A DNA stretch of 64,000 nucleotides, from positions 2,294,001-2,358,000 of the forward strand of contig CP101406.1 in the NCBI GenBank assembly GCA_024758765.1, in the 5' to 3' direction. Shown piece after piece: positions 48,722 through 58,516 of this stretch (its first letter is position 1; every line of letters starts with the position of its first letter). This stretch comes from Mycobacterium sp. SVM_VP21 (GTDB lineage Bacteria > Actinomycetota > Actinomycetes > Mycobacteriales > Mycobacteriaceae). Below the pieces are notes generated by a model. The model saw nothing but the letters and a program-made list of their open reading frames with translations. It was not told the DNA's origin and made no database searches. A program made the translations under genes and the position numbers.

Positions 48722-50275
48722 CTACCGGCCCGGTAGCGCCTGCACCGCGCGGATCATCGGGGTCAGCATTTTCTGCCACAGCGGGCCGGAAATCCCCAGT
48801 GGTGGGTCCAGATTCAGAACCCGGGCGGTGGAGACGGTCTGCGACTCGGTGTACTTCAGGATCCCGTCGGCGCCGTGGCGGCGGCCCACCCCGGAGGCCT
48901 TCATGCCGCCCATCGGCGCGGCGACGCTGCCGAAGGCCAGCGCGTATCCCTCGTCGACATTGACCGTGCCGGACTTGATGCGCGCGGCGATCGCCTCACC
49001 CTGGGACTTGCTGGCGGCCCACACGCTGGCGTTCAGGCCGTACTCGGTGTCGTTGGCCTTCGCGATGGCCTCTTCGACGTTGTCGACGGGGTAGATGGAG
49101 ACCACCGGGCCGAACGTCTCGTTGCGTCCGCACTCCATGTCGTCGGTGACATCGGTCAGCACCGTTGGCTCGTAGAACAACGGCCCGATGTCCGGACGGG
49201 CATTTCCGCCGGCGATGACCTTGGCGCCCTTGGCCTTCGCGTCATCGACATGGTTAGAGATGGTCTTGATCTGGTCTTCGGAGATCAGGCTGCCCATGTC
49301 GCCGGTGAAGTCGTAGGCGTTCGACAGCTGCATGGCGCGCACCTGCTCGGCGAACTTCGCGGCGAATTCGTCGGCGACCTCGCGTTCGACGTAGATCCGC
49401 TCGATCGAGATGCACAACTGACCGGCGTTGGAGAAGCAGGCGCGGGTGGCGGCCTTGGCGACCTCGGATAGGTTGGCTCCCTTGGTCACGATCATCGGGT
49501 TCTTGCCGCCCAGTTCGGCGGAGAAACCGATCAACCGAGAGCCGCACTGTTCGGCCAGGGTGCGGCCGGTGGCGCTGGAGCCGGTGAACATCAGATAGTC
49601 GCACTGCTGCACGATCGCGGTGCCGACCACCGATCCCGGGCCGGGCACCACCGCGAACAAGTCGCGCGGCAGCCCGGCCTGATATAGCAGTTCGGCGTTG
49701 GCCAGAGTGCAGTACGGGGTCTGGCTGTCCGGCTTGACCACCACCGCGTTGCCCGCCAGCAGTGCGGGGATGGCATCGGAAATCGACAGTGTCATCGGGT
49801 AATTCCATGGCGCGATCACGCCCACCACGCCCTTGGGGTGGTGGTTGATGACGGTCTTGACGATGCCCGGCAGCAGCCCCGGCACCCGCTTGGAGGCCAG
49901 CAACTTGGTGGCCTGACGCGCGTAGTAGCGCGCGTTGAGCATGATGTCGAGGATCTCTTCCTGCGCCGCCGAACGCGCCTTGCCGGTCTCGGCCTGGCAG
50001 ACGTCCATCAGGAAGTCGCGGTTGGCGATCACCAGATCGCGATAGCGCTCGATGATCGCGCTGCGCTCTTTGACGCTCCGCGCGGCCCAGGTGCGCTGGG
50101 CCGCGCGGGCTTTGGTGAATGCCACCGTCACGTCCTCGGCGTTGCCGACCGGGATGGTGGTCAGCGGCTTACCGGTGAAGACCTCGTCGATGGTCTTCGA
50201 CTGCCGGGCGTCGATGTCCTCGATGGCGGACAGTTGACGCAGCCGGTCGAAGTCTGCGGCGGATGGGGCGGGCAT
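48722..50275 (-). CDS. gabD2: Succinate-semialdehyde dehydrogenase-type aldehyde dehydrogenase, GabD2-like
   Basis: 517 residues starting MPAPSAADFDRLRQL behind AGGAG. Aldehyde dehydrogenase motifs: PWNYPMTLSISDAIPALLAGNAVVVKPD, GSSATGRTLAEQC, catalytic glutamate in ELGGKNPMIV and catalytic cysteine in FSNAGQLCISIERIYV. The length and sequence agree with GabD2 (Rv1731, 518 residues), an NADP-dependent succinate-semialdehyde dehydrogenase. In M. tuberculosis this gene is elsewhere, so it was relocated or duplicated here. It lies convergent to the WS/DGAT gene with a 4-bp gap. Confidence 0.82.
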   Translation of the reverse strand: MPAPSAADFDRLRQLSAIEDIDARQSKTIDEVFTGKPLTTIPVGNAEDVTVAFTKARAAQRTWAARSVKERSAIIERYRDLVIANRDFLMDVCQAETGKARSAAQEEILDIMLNARYYARQATKLLASKRVPGLLPGIVKTVINHHPKGVVGVIAPWNYPMTLSISDAIPALLAGNAVVVKPDSQTPYCTLANAELLYQAGLPRDLFAVVPGPGSVVGTAIVQQCDYLMFTGSSATGRTLAEQCGSRLIGFSAELGGKNPMIVTKGANLSEVAKAATRACFSNAGQLCISIERIYVEREVADEFAAKFAEQVRAMQLSNAYDFTGDMGSLISEDQIKTISNHVDDAKAKGAKVIAGGNARPDIGPLFYEPTVLTDVTDDMECGRNETFGPVVSIYPVDNVEEAIAKANDTEYGLNASVWAASKSQGEAIAARIKSGTVNVDEGYALAFGSVAAPMGGMKASGVGRRHGADGILKYTESQTVSTARVLNLDPPLGISGPLWQKMLTPMIRAVQALPGR

Positions 50276-50318
50276 CGGTGGTCTCCTACTCGCGGGTAAC
50301 ACGTGGTTAGCCGCCAAA

Positions 50319-51113
50319 CTACCCCGCGCAGCGGCCGCCCGGTAGCTCGGCGGCGTGGGCACTGAGCCACTGGGTCATCTGGTTGAGTGCCGCAATCCCG
50401 GAATTGAAGCTGCCGTCCTTGGGTTCAGCAGCCAGCGCCACCGCGAGCGACCCGGCCGGCGTGCCGACGATGCCGAACTGCCGCACCAGGTAGCCGCCGC
50501 CTTGGCCGGGGCCCCAGCCGCCCTTGGTCGGGGCGCCGATGCTGGCCAGCCCCCAGCGCTGGTCGGGGACGGTGTTCTTCATCAAGCTGACGACGGGTGC
50601 GGCGGCGGGCATGCAGGGCAGATGGGCGGCAAACACCGCTTGGCGGGCCAGTGGCCACTGGGTCTGGCCGAAGGCGCTGAATTCGGGACGCAGTCGTCGG
50701 GATTCGACCGCGGTGCCGGCGTCGCCGCCGGCCCGCAGAACGGCCTGCACCTGTTGGGCGGCCTGGGGGGCCGGCCCCAGCGAGGACCACAACTGCTCGG
50801 CGGCGTCGTTGTCGGATGCCGTGACGGCCTTGGCGGCCAGGTCCTGGGCGTTCGGGCGGTTGGCGTGCAGCGCCGCGATCGCCAGCGGGACCTTGATGGT
50901 CGACCACGCGACACCATTCTGCAGGGAGCCGAGCGTGCCCGCCTGGTTCTGGCCGACCGGGGCATAGGCGATGCCGACGTTGCCCGGGATGGTGTTGGCC
51001 AGCTGCGCGAAGCTGGTCTGTAACGGCTCTGCGGAGGCGGGGGAGGCCAGGGTCAGGGGTAAGGCCATGACGGCGGCCAGGACTGCGACGAGCACGCGGC
51101 GGGCAGCAGGCAT
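50319..51113 (-). CDS. Secreted serine hydrolase with beta-lactamase-like fold
   Basis: 264 residues with a clear signal peptide (VLAAVMALPLTLASPASA). It has the three landmarks of penicillin-recognising enzymes: S71-T-I-K74 (SxxK), S100-D-N (SDN) and K197-G-G in APTKGGWG in place of KTG. Possible roles are class A beta-lactamase-like hydrolase or carboxypeptidase of the cell wall; the altered KTG leaves this open. It precedes the gabD2-like gene on the same strand (43 bp) and is divergent from the lectin gene. Confidence 0.72.
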   Translation of the reverse strand: MPAARRVLVAVLAAVMALPLTLASPASAEPLQTSFAQLANTIPGNVGIAYAPVGQNQAGTLGSLQNGVAWSTIKVPLAIAALHANRPNAQDLAAKAVTASDNDAAEQLWSSLGPAPQAAQQVQAVLRAGGDAGTAVESRRLRPEFSAFGQTQWPLARQAVFAAHLPCMPAAAPVVSLMKNTVPDQRWGLASIGAPTKGGWGPGQGGGYLVRQFGIVGTPAGSLAVALAAEPKDGSFNSGIAALNQMTQWLSAHAAELPGGRCAG

Positions 51114-51286
51114 TGATTCAGTATTGCGCGCCGGGGGTTCGAAACGGCGGTGGCCACACCGCGCGTCCCGCCGGAACCGCGTGGGTAATTCGTCGTTTGC
51201 GGCTCATCGACGGCAGCCATGGTGGTAGGAGTTGCTGATCACCTTGGGTGACGGGGGTGGACGGGGCCGAGAAGACGGAGCGAACA

Positions 51287-51763
51287 GTGCACCGGTTGCG
51301 CGTGATGGGCGGTGTCGGCCGGGTCCTTGCCGTGGTCGGTACGGCGCTGTGCGTCGCGGTGGGAATCGCTGGTCTGGCGGCCGCCGACGGCCCGGTTCGG
51401 TTGGGCAGCCGGCTGGGCGATTCTTGTCTGGATGCCCCCAGCGCGAACTATTTCGCTGCGGTGGTGGTCAACCCCTGCGAGGATTCGGACTCCCAGCGCT
51501 GGTACCTCAATGGCAGGCAGCTGCAGAATGTGGCCTTTCCCGGCGGATGCCTGATTAATCCGGCTGGCGACGGTCTGTTCGCGCACCTTGGACCTTGTGT
51601 CGGAATGTGGCCCCAGAACTGGAATATCGACCCCAACGGCCAGGTCAAAAATGACACCGGCTGGTACTGCCTCACTGTCCTGGGCGGTCCGGCGCCGGGG
51701 ACGTGGGTCTCCACCCGTTACTGCAACGGCGATCCGAGCCAAGGCTGGGATGTCATCTCGTGA
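51287..51763 (+). CDS. Secreted ricin-type beta-trefoil lectin-like protein
   Basis: 158 residues; a GTG behind GACGGAGCGAACA is chosen, with an ATG six codons later as alternative. Signal peptide/transmembrane start RVLAVVGTALCVAVGIAGLAAA, then a single beta-trefoil with QxW-like repeats (SQRWYL, PQNWNI, SQGWDVI) and paired cysteines. It probably binds carbohydrates outside the cell or within the envelope. It sits between the beta-lactamase-like gene and fadD17 and looks accessory. Confidence 0.75.
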   Translation: MHRLRVMGGVGRVLAVVGTALCVAVGIAGLAAADGPVRLGSRLGDSCLDAPSANYFAAVVVNPCEDSDSQRWYLNGRQLQNVAFPGGCLINPAGDGLFAHLGPCVGMWPQNWNIDPNGQVKNDTGWYCLTVLGGPAPGTWVSTRYCNGDPSQGWDVIS

Positions 51764-51787
51764 AAGGACAGGTAGTAGGACGGCCGG

Positions 51788-53305
51788 CTACCGGGAGATC
51801 CGGTACACCGGATCGGTGCACTCGGTGGCCTCGGCGGACAACACCCGCTTGAGCACCTTGAACGTCTCGGTGCGCGGTAATTCGTCGGCTACCCGAACAT
51901 ACGACGGCCACTGCTTGGGGCCCAGGTCGGGCTGCTCGGCCAGGAATGCGCGGAAGTCGTCGGCGTCGAACGATGCGCCGCGGGCCAAAACCAGCGCGGC
52001 CATCACCTGATCACCCACCGCGGGGTCCGGGATGGGATACACCGCGACTTGGGCGACGGCGTTGTGGCGCAGCAGGATCCGCTCGATCGGCGCGGTACCC
52101 AGGTTCTCGCCGTCCACCCGCATCCAGTCGCCGAGCCGGCCGGCGAAGTAGGCGTAGCCGGCCTCGTCACGGTAGGCCAGGTCGCCGGAGTGATAGATCC
52201 CACCGGCCATTCGCTGCGCCTCGGCCTCGGGATCGCGGTAGTAGCCGCGGAACTGTCCGCGCCCACTGGCATTCACCAACTCGCCGACCACGCCGGGTGG
52301 GCATTCTTCGCCGGTTTCGACATCGATGATGGTGTTCCCGTCGATCAGCGGCCCCAGTGCACCGGCCGGGGTGTCCGGGGTACGCCCGATCGCCACCCCG
52401 CCCTCGGTGGAGCCGAAGGCGTCGATCACGGTGCATCCGAACCGAGCCGCGAACCGTTCCAGATCCCGGGGTGCGCCCTCGTTGCCGTAAAGAAGTCGCA
52501 GTGGGTTGTCGGCGTCGTCGGGCCGCGCCGGGGTGGCCAGCACGTACGACAGCGGTTTGCCCACGTAATTGGCGTAGGTGGCGCCGAAGCGCCGCACGTC
52601 GGAAATGAACCCGGAGGCGGAGAACTTGCGGCGCAACGCGACTGACGCGCCGGCGGCCACCGCCACCGACCAGCCCGCCATCACCGCGTTGGAGTGAAAC
52701 AGCGGCATCGACAGGTAGCAGACGTCGGAGGTCCCCAGGCCGAACCGCCCCGAGAGCATCACCCCCGGGAACGCCGCCTTCCACTGCGTGCAGCGCACCG
52801 CCTTCGGGTCACCGCTGGTGCCCGAGGTGAAGATCAGCATGAACAACTCGTCGGGGTCGGCGTCCCGGAACGTCACCGGAGTGTCGTCATGACCGGCCAA
52901 TTCCGATTGCCACGAGGGTGATTCGACATCGATCATGCCGGGAACCGTGACGTCGGCGGTGTTGTCGGCCAGCACCAGTTGGCAATCCGCGTGGGCCACG
53001 TCGCGCTCCAGGGCCGCGCCCCGGCGGGTGGGGTTCAAGCCCACCGGCACGATGCCGGTCAGTGCCGCTGCCACCAGCATCGTGGAGAAGAACGGCGTAT
53101 TGCCCAGCAGCACACCGACATGCGGTGGCTTGTCCGGATCGAGGCGGGCCCGCAGCGCGGCACCGAGCCGGGCGCCCGCGGCAATGTGGTCTCGCCAGCT
53201 GACGAAGGTGTCCTCGTAGAAGACACCGCGGTCGTCCACCTCGGCCACCTGCGCCAGCAGTGCTGTGACGGTGGACTGTTGGTCGATATTGGCGGGTGCT
53301 GACAT
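51788..53305 (-). CDS. fadD17: Steroid/fatty-acid CoA ligase FadD17
   Basis: 505 residues. VEVDDRGVFYEDTFVSWRDH at the N-terminus, LFMLIFTSGTSGDPKAVRCT as P-loop, DAFGSTEGGVAI and a hinge/DRxGD-like HSGDLAYRDEAGYAYFAGRLGDW. Closely matches Rv3506 (502 residues), which activates side-chain acids of sterols. Divergent from the NTF2-like gene with 29 bp between starts; I see no KstR consensus there. Confidence 0.92.
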   Translation of the reverse strand: MSAPANIDQQSTVTALLAQVAEVDDRGVFYEDTFVSWRDHIAAGARLGAALRARLDPDKPPHVGVLLGNTPFFSTMLVAAALTGIVPVGLNPTRRGAALERDVAHADCQLVLADNTADVTVPGMIDVESPSWQSELAGHDDTPVTFRDADPDELFMLIFTSGTSGDPKAVRCTQWKAAFPGVMLSGRFGLGTSDVCYLSMPLFHSNAVMAGWSVAVAAGASVALRRKFSASGFISDVRRFGATYANYVGKPLSYVLATPARPDDADNPLRLLYGNEGAPRDLERFAARFGCTVIDAFGSTEGGVAIGRTPDTPAGALGPLIDGNTIIDVETGEECPPGVVGELVNASGRGQFRGYYRDPEAEAQRMAGGIYHSGDLAYRDEAGYAYFAGRLGDWMRVDGENLGTAPIERILLRHNAVAQVAVYPIPDPAVGDQVMAALVLARGASFDADDFRAFLAEQPDLGPKQWPSYVRVADELPRTETFKVLKRVLSAEATECTDPVYRISR

Positions 53306-53334
53306 GGTGATCAGATTAGTGCTGCAATAGAGCG

Positions 53335-53811
53335 GTGACTGATTCGCACCAAGCCATAGAAGCCATCAAGCAAGTCAAGTACCGCTACCTGCGAGCGCTG
53401 GACACCAAGCACTGGGACGACTTCGCGGACACGCTGACTGAAGACGTCAGCGCCGACTACGGCAAATCGATGGGCAGCGACCACAAGTTCGCCGATCGCG
53501 ACTCGCTGGTGACGTTCATGCGCACCGTCATGCCGGCGAACCTGATCAGCGAACACCGGGTCAACCATCCCGAGATCACCCTTACCGGCCCGGACTCCGC
53601 GAGCGGCATCTGGTACCTGCAGGACCGGGTGATCGTGCCCGACGCCAACCTGATGCTGATCGGCGCGGCGTTCTACCACGACACCTACCGGCGTACCGCC
53701 GACGGCTGGAAGATCAGCTCCACCGGCTACCAGCGCACCTACGACGCCACCGTGCCGCTGTCGGACATCCCCGGGTTCAAGGTGACGTTCGGAGATGCGC
53801 TGAACCGCTGA
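53335..53811 (+). CDS. SnoaL/NTF2-fold protein
   Basis: 158 residues from GTG. The helix AIKQVKYRYLRALDTKHWDDFADTLTEDV and the strand HRVNHPEITLTGPDSASGIWYLQDR are typical of SnoaL_4-like proteins; GWKISSTGYQRTYD ends the fold. Function unknown; similar proteins accompany steroid and polyketide degradation genes. It lies between fadD17 (divergent, 29 bp) and fadE27 (convergent, 6 bp), a place with no gene in the M. tuberculosis cluster. Confidence 0.75.
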   Translation: MTDSHQAIEAIKQVKYRYLRALDTKHWDDFADTLTEDVSADYGKSMGSDHKFADRDSLVTFMRTVMPANLISEHRVNHPEITLTGPDSASGIWYLQDRVIVPDANLMLIGAAFYHDTYRRTADGWKISSTGYQRTYDATVPLSDIPGFKVTFGDALNR

Positions 53812-53817
53812 AGCTAG

Positions 53818-54915
53818 CTAGGCCGGGGTTTCGGCCAGCTCGCGGCCGATCGCCAGCAGCTGCCCGGTGGCGCCGCCAACTGCGAACTCAGTCTGCTTGG
53901 CGGCCAGGAAGTAGCGGTGGATCGGGTGGTCGATGTCGATGCCGACCCCGCCGTGAATGTGGACGATGCTGTGCGCCACCCGGTGTCCGGCCTCGGCCGC
54001 CCAGAATGCGGCGGTGGCCACCTGGGTGGTCGCGGGCAGTCCCTCACTGACCCGCCACGCCGCCTGCGTCAGCGTGAGCCGCAGCCCCTTGACGTCGATG
54101 TAGCCGTCGGCCAGCCGCTGCGACACCGCCTGGAAGCTGCCGATCGGCTTGTCGAACTGCTCGCGCTCACGGGCGTATTCGGCGGTCAGGGCCAGGCCGC
54201 GCTCCAGCACGCCCAGCTGGTAGGCGCTGTGGCCCAGGGCCGCCACGCTGCTCAGGTGGTCGAGCACTTCGGCGCCACCGATCAGGCGACCGGCCTCCAC
54301 CTCGACCCCGGCCAGCTCCAAGTGGCCCACGCTGCCCCGTCCGGTGGTGGCCAGCGAGGTCACCGTCACGCCGGGATCGGAGGCGGCGACCAGGAACACC
54401 GCTGAGCCGGAATCGGTTTCGGCCGCCACCAGGAACGCGTCCGCGACCGAAGCGAAACCGACCTGGGTGCGGGTGCCGGTGAGACGGAAGCCATCACCGG
54501 CGGCGGCCGCCCGAACCGGGCCCTCGCCCATGTCGCCGTCGAGCGCGACGGTGAGGATCTTCTCGCCGGCCACGGCCGGGGCGCCCCAGGCCTGCTGCAG
54601 CTCCGCGGAGCCGAACTTGGCCAGCGTCTCGGCGGCCAGCACCACCGACTCCAGGTAGGGCACCGCGGCCAGCTGACGGCCGAGCGCGGTCAGAATCGCC
54701 GTCTGCTCCAGCACACCGAACCCGCCGCCGCCCAGCGACTCGCTCGCCGCGCTGGACACCACGTCGGCGTCGATCAGCTTGCGCCACAGCTCGGTATCGA
54801 AGCGCTGCTCCAACGCGTCGAGCTCACGCTGGCGCTCCGGGGTGCACACCGCGTCCACGATGGTGCCGACCAGACCCGAAAGGTCGTCAGATGCTTCGGT
54901 AGTGGTGAAGTCCAT
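53818..54915 (-). CDS. fadE27: Acyl-CoA dehydrogenase ChsE5 (FadE27), alpha subunit
   Basis: 365 residues; ATG behind GGAGGCAAG. Partner of FadE26 in the ChsE4-ChsE5 alpha2beta2 dehydrogenase acting on the C8/C5 side chain (first and second beta-oxidation rounds). C-terminal blocks YAREREQFDKPIGSFQAVSQ and HIHGGVGIDIDHPIHRYF are typical; the N-terminal half is reduced compared with homotetrameric ACADs. Gap of 33 bp to fadE26, in one operon. Confidence 0.92.
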   Translation of the reverse strand: MDFTTTEASDDLSGLVGTIVDAVCTPERQRELDALEQRFDTELWRKLIDADVVSSAASESLGGGGFGVLEQTAILTALGRQLAAVPYLESVVLAAETLAKFGSAELQQAWGAPAVAGEKILTVALDGDMGEGPVRAAAAGDGFRLTGTRTQVGFASVADAFLVAAETDSGSAVFLVAASDPGVTVTSLATTGRGSVGHLELAGVEVEAGRLIGGAEVLDHLSSVAALGHSAYQLGVLERGLALTAEYAREREQFDKPIGSFQAVSQRLADGYIDVKGLRLTLTQAAWRVSEGLPATTQVATAAFWAAEAGHRVAHSIVHIHGGVGIDIDHPIHRYFLAAKQTEFAVGGATGQLLAIGRELAETPA

Positions 54916-54948
54916 GAGTACTTGCCTCCAAAGTCCTTGGGTATTAGG

Positions 54949-56127
<1,179 letters not shown>

Positions 56128-56185
56128 CGGGGGAGTCCTTCGCTGGTGATCGGTGTCACGATAAGATTCTGGTTCGACAGCCCGT

Positions 56186-56199
56186 TGTAACACGTTCTA
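56186..56199. promoter_or_regulatory. KstR operator between fadE26 and fdxD
   Basis: TGTAACACGTTCTA, identical to the echA19/fadD19 operator. It serves the fadE26-fadE27 operon and the fdxD-hsd4A direction. Confidence 0.9.
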
Positions 56200-56320
56200 G
56201 TCCCGGGGTCCAACGGCCCTAGCGGCTCGTGTCTGGAAGCTGTCGGATCGTATGGTGACACTAGTGGATGACGGCGGCCGGAAACGCTCGGTCGGCGCAG
56301 GGCTTTTACAGGAGAATGTC

Positions 56321-56515
56321 ATGCGAGTTGAGGTAGATCTGGATCGTTGCGAGGGCAACGCGATTTGCGTCGGAATCGACCCCGACCTGTTCGATCTGAA
56401 CGATGACGAGCAGGCAGAGGTCAAGCTCGCCCCGGTCCCGGCTGACCGGGAAGCCCACGCCGAGCAGGCCATCGCCGAGTGCCCGCGGGCCGCGCTGCGC
56501 CGCGTCGACGACTAG
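56321..56515 (+). CDS. fdxD: [3Fe-4S] ferredoxin FdxD
   Basis: 64 residues, start behind CAGGAGAATGTC; a longer upstream reading of 23 residues has no ribosome-binding site. Only three cluster cysteines are present: CEGNAIC (C10, C16) and the C of AECPRAAL near the C-terminus, so a [3Fe-4S] cluster, as in ferredoxins that feed mycobacterial P450s. It is the likely electron donor for CYP125 and CYP142. Rv3503c (63 residues) is the counterpart; hsd4A follows 80 bp downstream. Confidence 0.92.
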   Translation: MRVEVDLDRCEGNAICVGIDPDLFDLNDDEQAEVKLAPVPADREAHAEQAIAECPRAALRRVDD

Positions 56516-56595
56516 CCTCCCACGGGCAACGACTAGAGGTATTCATAACCGCCGGTGACGACGAGTGCGCCGGCGACGCATAAGGAGCGGCGTAC

Positions 56596-57510
56596 ATGAC
56601 TGACAACACGATCGACCTGACCGGCAAAGTCGCAGTGGTGACCGGCGCGGCCGCCGGCCTGGGCCGAGCAGAGGCGATCGGGTTGGCCCGCTCCGGGGCG
56701 ACGGTGGTCGTCAACGACATCGCGCCGGCGCTGGAGTCCTCCGACGTCATCGACGAGATCGCCGCCGCCGGCGGTAAGGGCGTGCCGGTGGCCGGTGACA
56801 TCAGTCAGCGCTCCACCGCCGACGAGCTCGTCAGCACCGCCGACGGCCTGGGCGGGCTGAACATCGTCGTCAACAACGCCGGGATCACCCGCGACCGGAT
56901 GTTGTTCAACATGTCCGACGACGACTTCGACGCCGTGATCGCCGTGCACCTTCGTGGGCACTTCCTGTTGACCCGCAATGCGGCTGCCTACTGGCGTCAG
57001 AAGGCCAAGGACGCTGAAGCAGGCGCCATCTACGGCCGCATCATCAACACCTCGTCAGAGGCCGGCCTGATGGGTCCGGTCGGGCAGGCCAACTATGGCG
57101 CGGCCAAGGCGGGGATCACCGCGCTGACGCTCTCGGCCAGCCGGGCACTGAGCCGCTACGGCGTCTCGGCCAACGCGATCTGCCCGCGGGCCCGTACCGC
57201 GATGACCGCCGATGTGTTCGGTGAGGCCCCGGAAGGCGCTGCGGGAGATGTCGATCCTTTGTCGCCCGAGCACGTGGTCACCTTGGTCCGGTTCTTGGCG
57301 TCCCCGGCCTCGGCTGCGGTCAATGGCCAGGTTTTCGTGGTCTACGGACCTGAGGTAACCCTGATGGCCGCGCCGACGGTGGAACGTAAGTTCAGCGCCG
57401 AAGGGCAGGCGTGGGACCCGGCCGGACTGTCCGACACGCTGGCCAATTACTTCGCCGGCCGCGATCCGGCGCGGACTTTCTCGGCATCCGAACTCATGTC
57501 CGGCGATTAG
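56596..57510 (+). CDS. hsd4A: 17-beta-/22-hydroxysteroid-CoA dehydrogenase Hsd4A
   Basis: 304 residues of the SDR fold. NAD-binding GAAAGLGRAEAIGLA, NNAGITRDRM strand, catalytic N/S/Y/K with INTSSEAGLMGPVGQANYGAAKAG. It oxidises the 3-hydroxyacyl-CoA of the sterol side chain (and 17-beta-hydroxysteroids), step before FadA5 thiolysis. Rv3502c is the counterpart, between fdxD and the mce4 operon, as here. Good Shine-Dalgarno AAGGAG. Confidence 0.93.
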   Translation: MTDNTIDLTGKVAVVTGAAAGLGRAEAIGLARSGATVVVNDIAPALESSDVIDEIAAAGGKGVPVAGDISQRSTADELVSTADGLGGLNIVVNNAGITRDRMLFNMSDDDFDAVIAVHLRGHFLLTRNAAAYWRQKAKDAEAGAIYGRIINTSSEAGLMGPVGQANYGAAKAGITALTLSASRALSRYGVSANAICPRARTAMTADVFGEAPEGAAGDVDPLSPEHVVTLVRFLASPASAAVNGQVFVVYGPEVTLMAAPTVERKFSAEGQAWDPAGLSDTLANYFAGRDPARTFSASELMSGD

Positions 57511-57518
57511 AGCAAAAT

Positions 57519-57532
57519 TAGAACGCGTTACA
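57519..57532. promoter_or_regulatory. KstR operator 1 upstream of the mce4 operon
   Basis: TAGAACGCGTTACA, full consensus match, 9 bp after the hsd4A stop and 220 bp before yrbE4A. With the second, weaker site 90 bp downstream it makes a two-site arrangement that could allow cooperative repression or DNA looping. Confidence 0.88.
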
Positions 57533-57600
57533 GCGAGGCGTGGGTCACAATGCGCCGTGAACAGGGGAAATAGCCTGTCTCGCTCAGTGAAACGTGTCCT

Positions 57601-57630
57601 TTGACACTGCGAACGTGTTCTAGTTAGTAT
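57601..57630 (+). promoter_or_regulatory. mce4 promoter with a KstR-like site in the spacer
   Basis: A perfect -35 hexamer TTGACA (57601-57606) is followed after 18 bp by TAGTAT (57625-57630), a SigA-type -10. The sequence GCGAACGTGTTCTA (57609-57622) in the spacer matches KstR except for the first base, so repressor binding here would block RNA polymerase. The transcript would have a leader of about 110 nt before yrbE4A. Confidence 0.7.
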
Positions 57631-57751
57631 GATCCGGCTCACGTGAGGCGGCGTCTGAATTTGCACGAATGACGCCGATCGAACGAGGTTGCCGGATACA
57701 GTTTTGCGACCACCGATGCCCCGGAAGCCTGACCTGAGGGAAGGACGTGTC

Positions 57752-58516
57752 TTGATCGAACAACTCACGGTTCCGGCTCGGGCCGTGGGCGGGTTCGTTG
57801 AGATGTCCCTGGAGACGTTTCGGGCCATGTTCCGCCGGCCCTTCCAGTACCGCGAATTCCTTGACCAGACCTGGATGATCGCGCGGGTGTCGCTGCTGCC
57901 GACGGTGCTGGTTGCGATCCCGTTCACCGTGCTGGTGGCGTTCACTCTCAATATACTGTTGCGCGAGATCGGTGCTGCCGACCTGTCCGGCGCCGGAACC
58001 GCGTTCGGCACCATCACCCAGCTAGGCCCGGTGGTGACCGTGCTCGTGGTCGCCGGCGCAGGCGCGACCGCCATCTGCGCGGACCTGGGCGCCCGAACCA
58101 TCCGCGAAGAGATCGACGCGATGCGGGTGCTCGGCATAGACCCGATCCAGCGCCTGGTGGTACCCCGGGCCCTGGCGTCGACTTTCGTCGCATTGCTGCT
58201 CAACGGCCTGGTGTGTGCGATCGGCCTGGTCGGCGGCTACGTGTTCTCGGTCTTTCTGCAGGGCGTCAACCCCGGCGCCTTCATCAACGGGCTCACCGTG
58301 CTCACCGGACTCGGCGAGCTGGTGATGGCCGAGATCAAGGCGCTGCTGTTCGGCACGGCGGCCGGCCTGATCGGGTGTTACCGCGGACTGACCGCCAAGG
58401 GCGGCCCCCAGGGCGTGGGCAACGCGGTCAACGAGACCGTCGTCTACGCCTTTATTTGTCTGTTCGTCATCAACGTCGTCATGACCGCGATCAGCGTCCG
58501 GGTGTTGGTGAAATGA
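57752..58516 (+). CDS. yrbE4A: MlaE-type permease subunit YrbE4A of the Mce4 transporter
   Basis: 254 residues from a TTG start with AAGGA 8-10 bp upstream; this equals the M. tuberculosis length. Upstream in-frame ATG and other codons add sequence not conserved in the family. Five to six transmembrane segments are visible (SLLPTVLVAIPFTVLVAFTL, GPVVTVLVVAGAGATAICA, FVALLLNGLVCAIGLVGGYV) and the MlaE motif EEIDAMRVLGIDPIQRLVVPR. It forms the ABC-type permease of the sterol importer with YrbE4B; the ATPase MceG is encoded elsewhere. Stop overlaps the next ATG. Confidence 0.93.
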   Translation: MIEQLTVPARAVGGFVEMSLETFRAMFRRPFQYREFLDQTWMIARVSLLPTVLVAIPFTVLVAFTLNILLREIGAADLSGAGTAFGTITQLGPVVTVLVVAGAGATAICADLGARTIREEIDAMRVLGIDPIQRLVVPRALASTFVALLLNGLVCAIGLVGGYVFSVFLQGVNPGAFINGLTVLTGLGELVMAEIKALLFGTAAGLIGCYRGLTAKGGPQGVGNAVNETVVYAFICLFVINVVMTAISVRVLVK

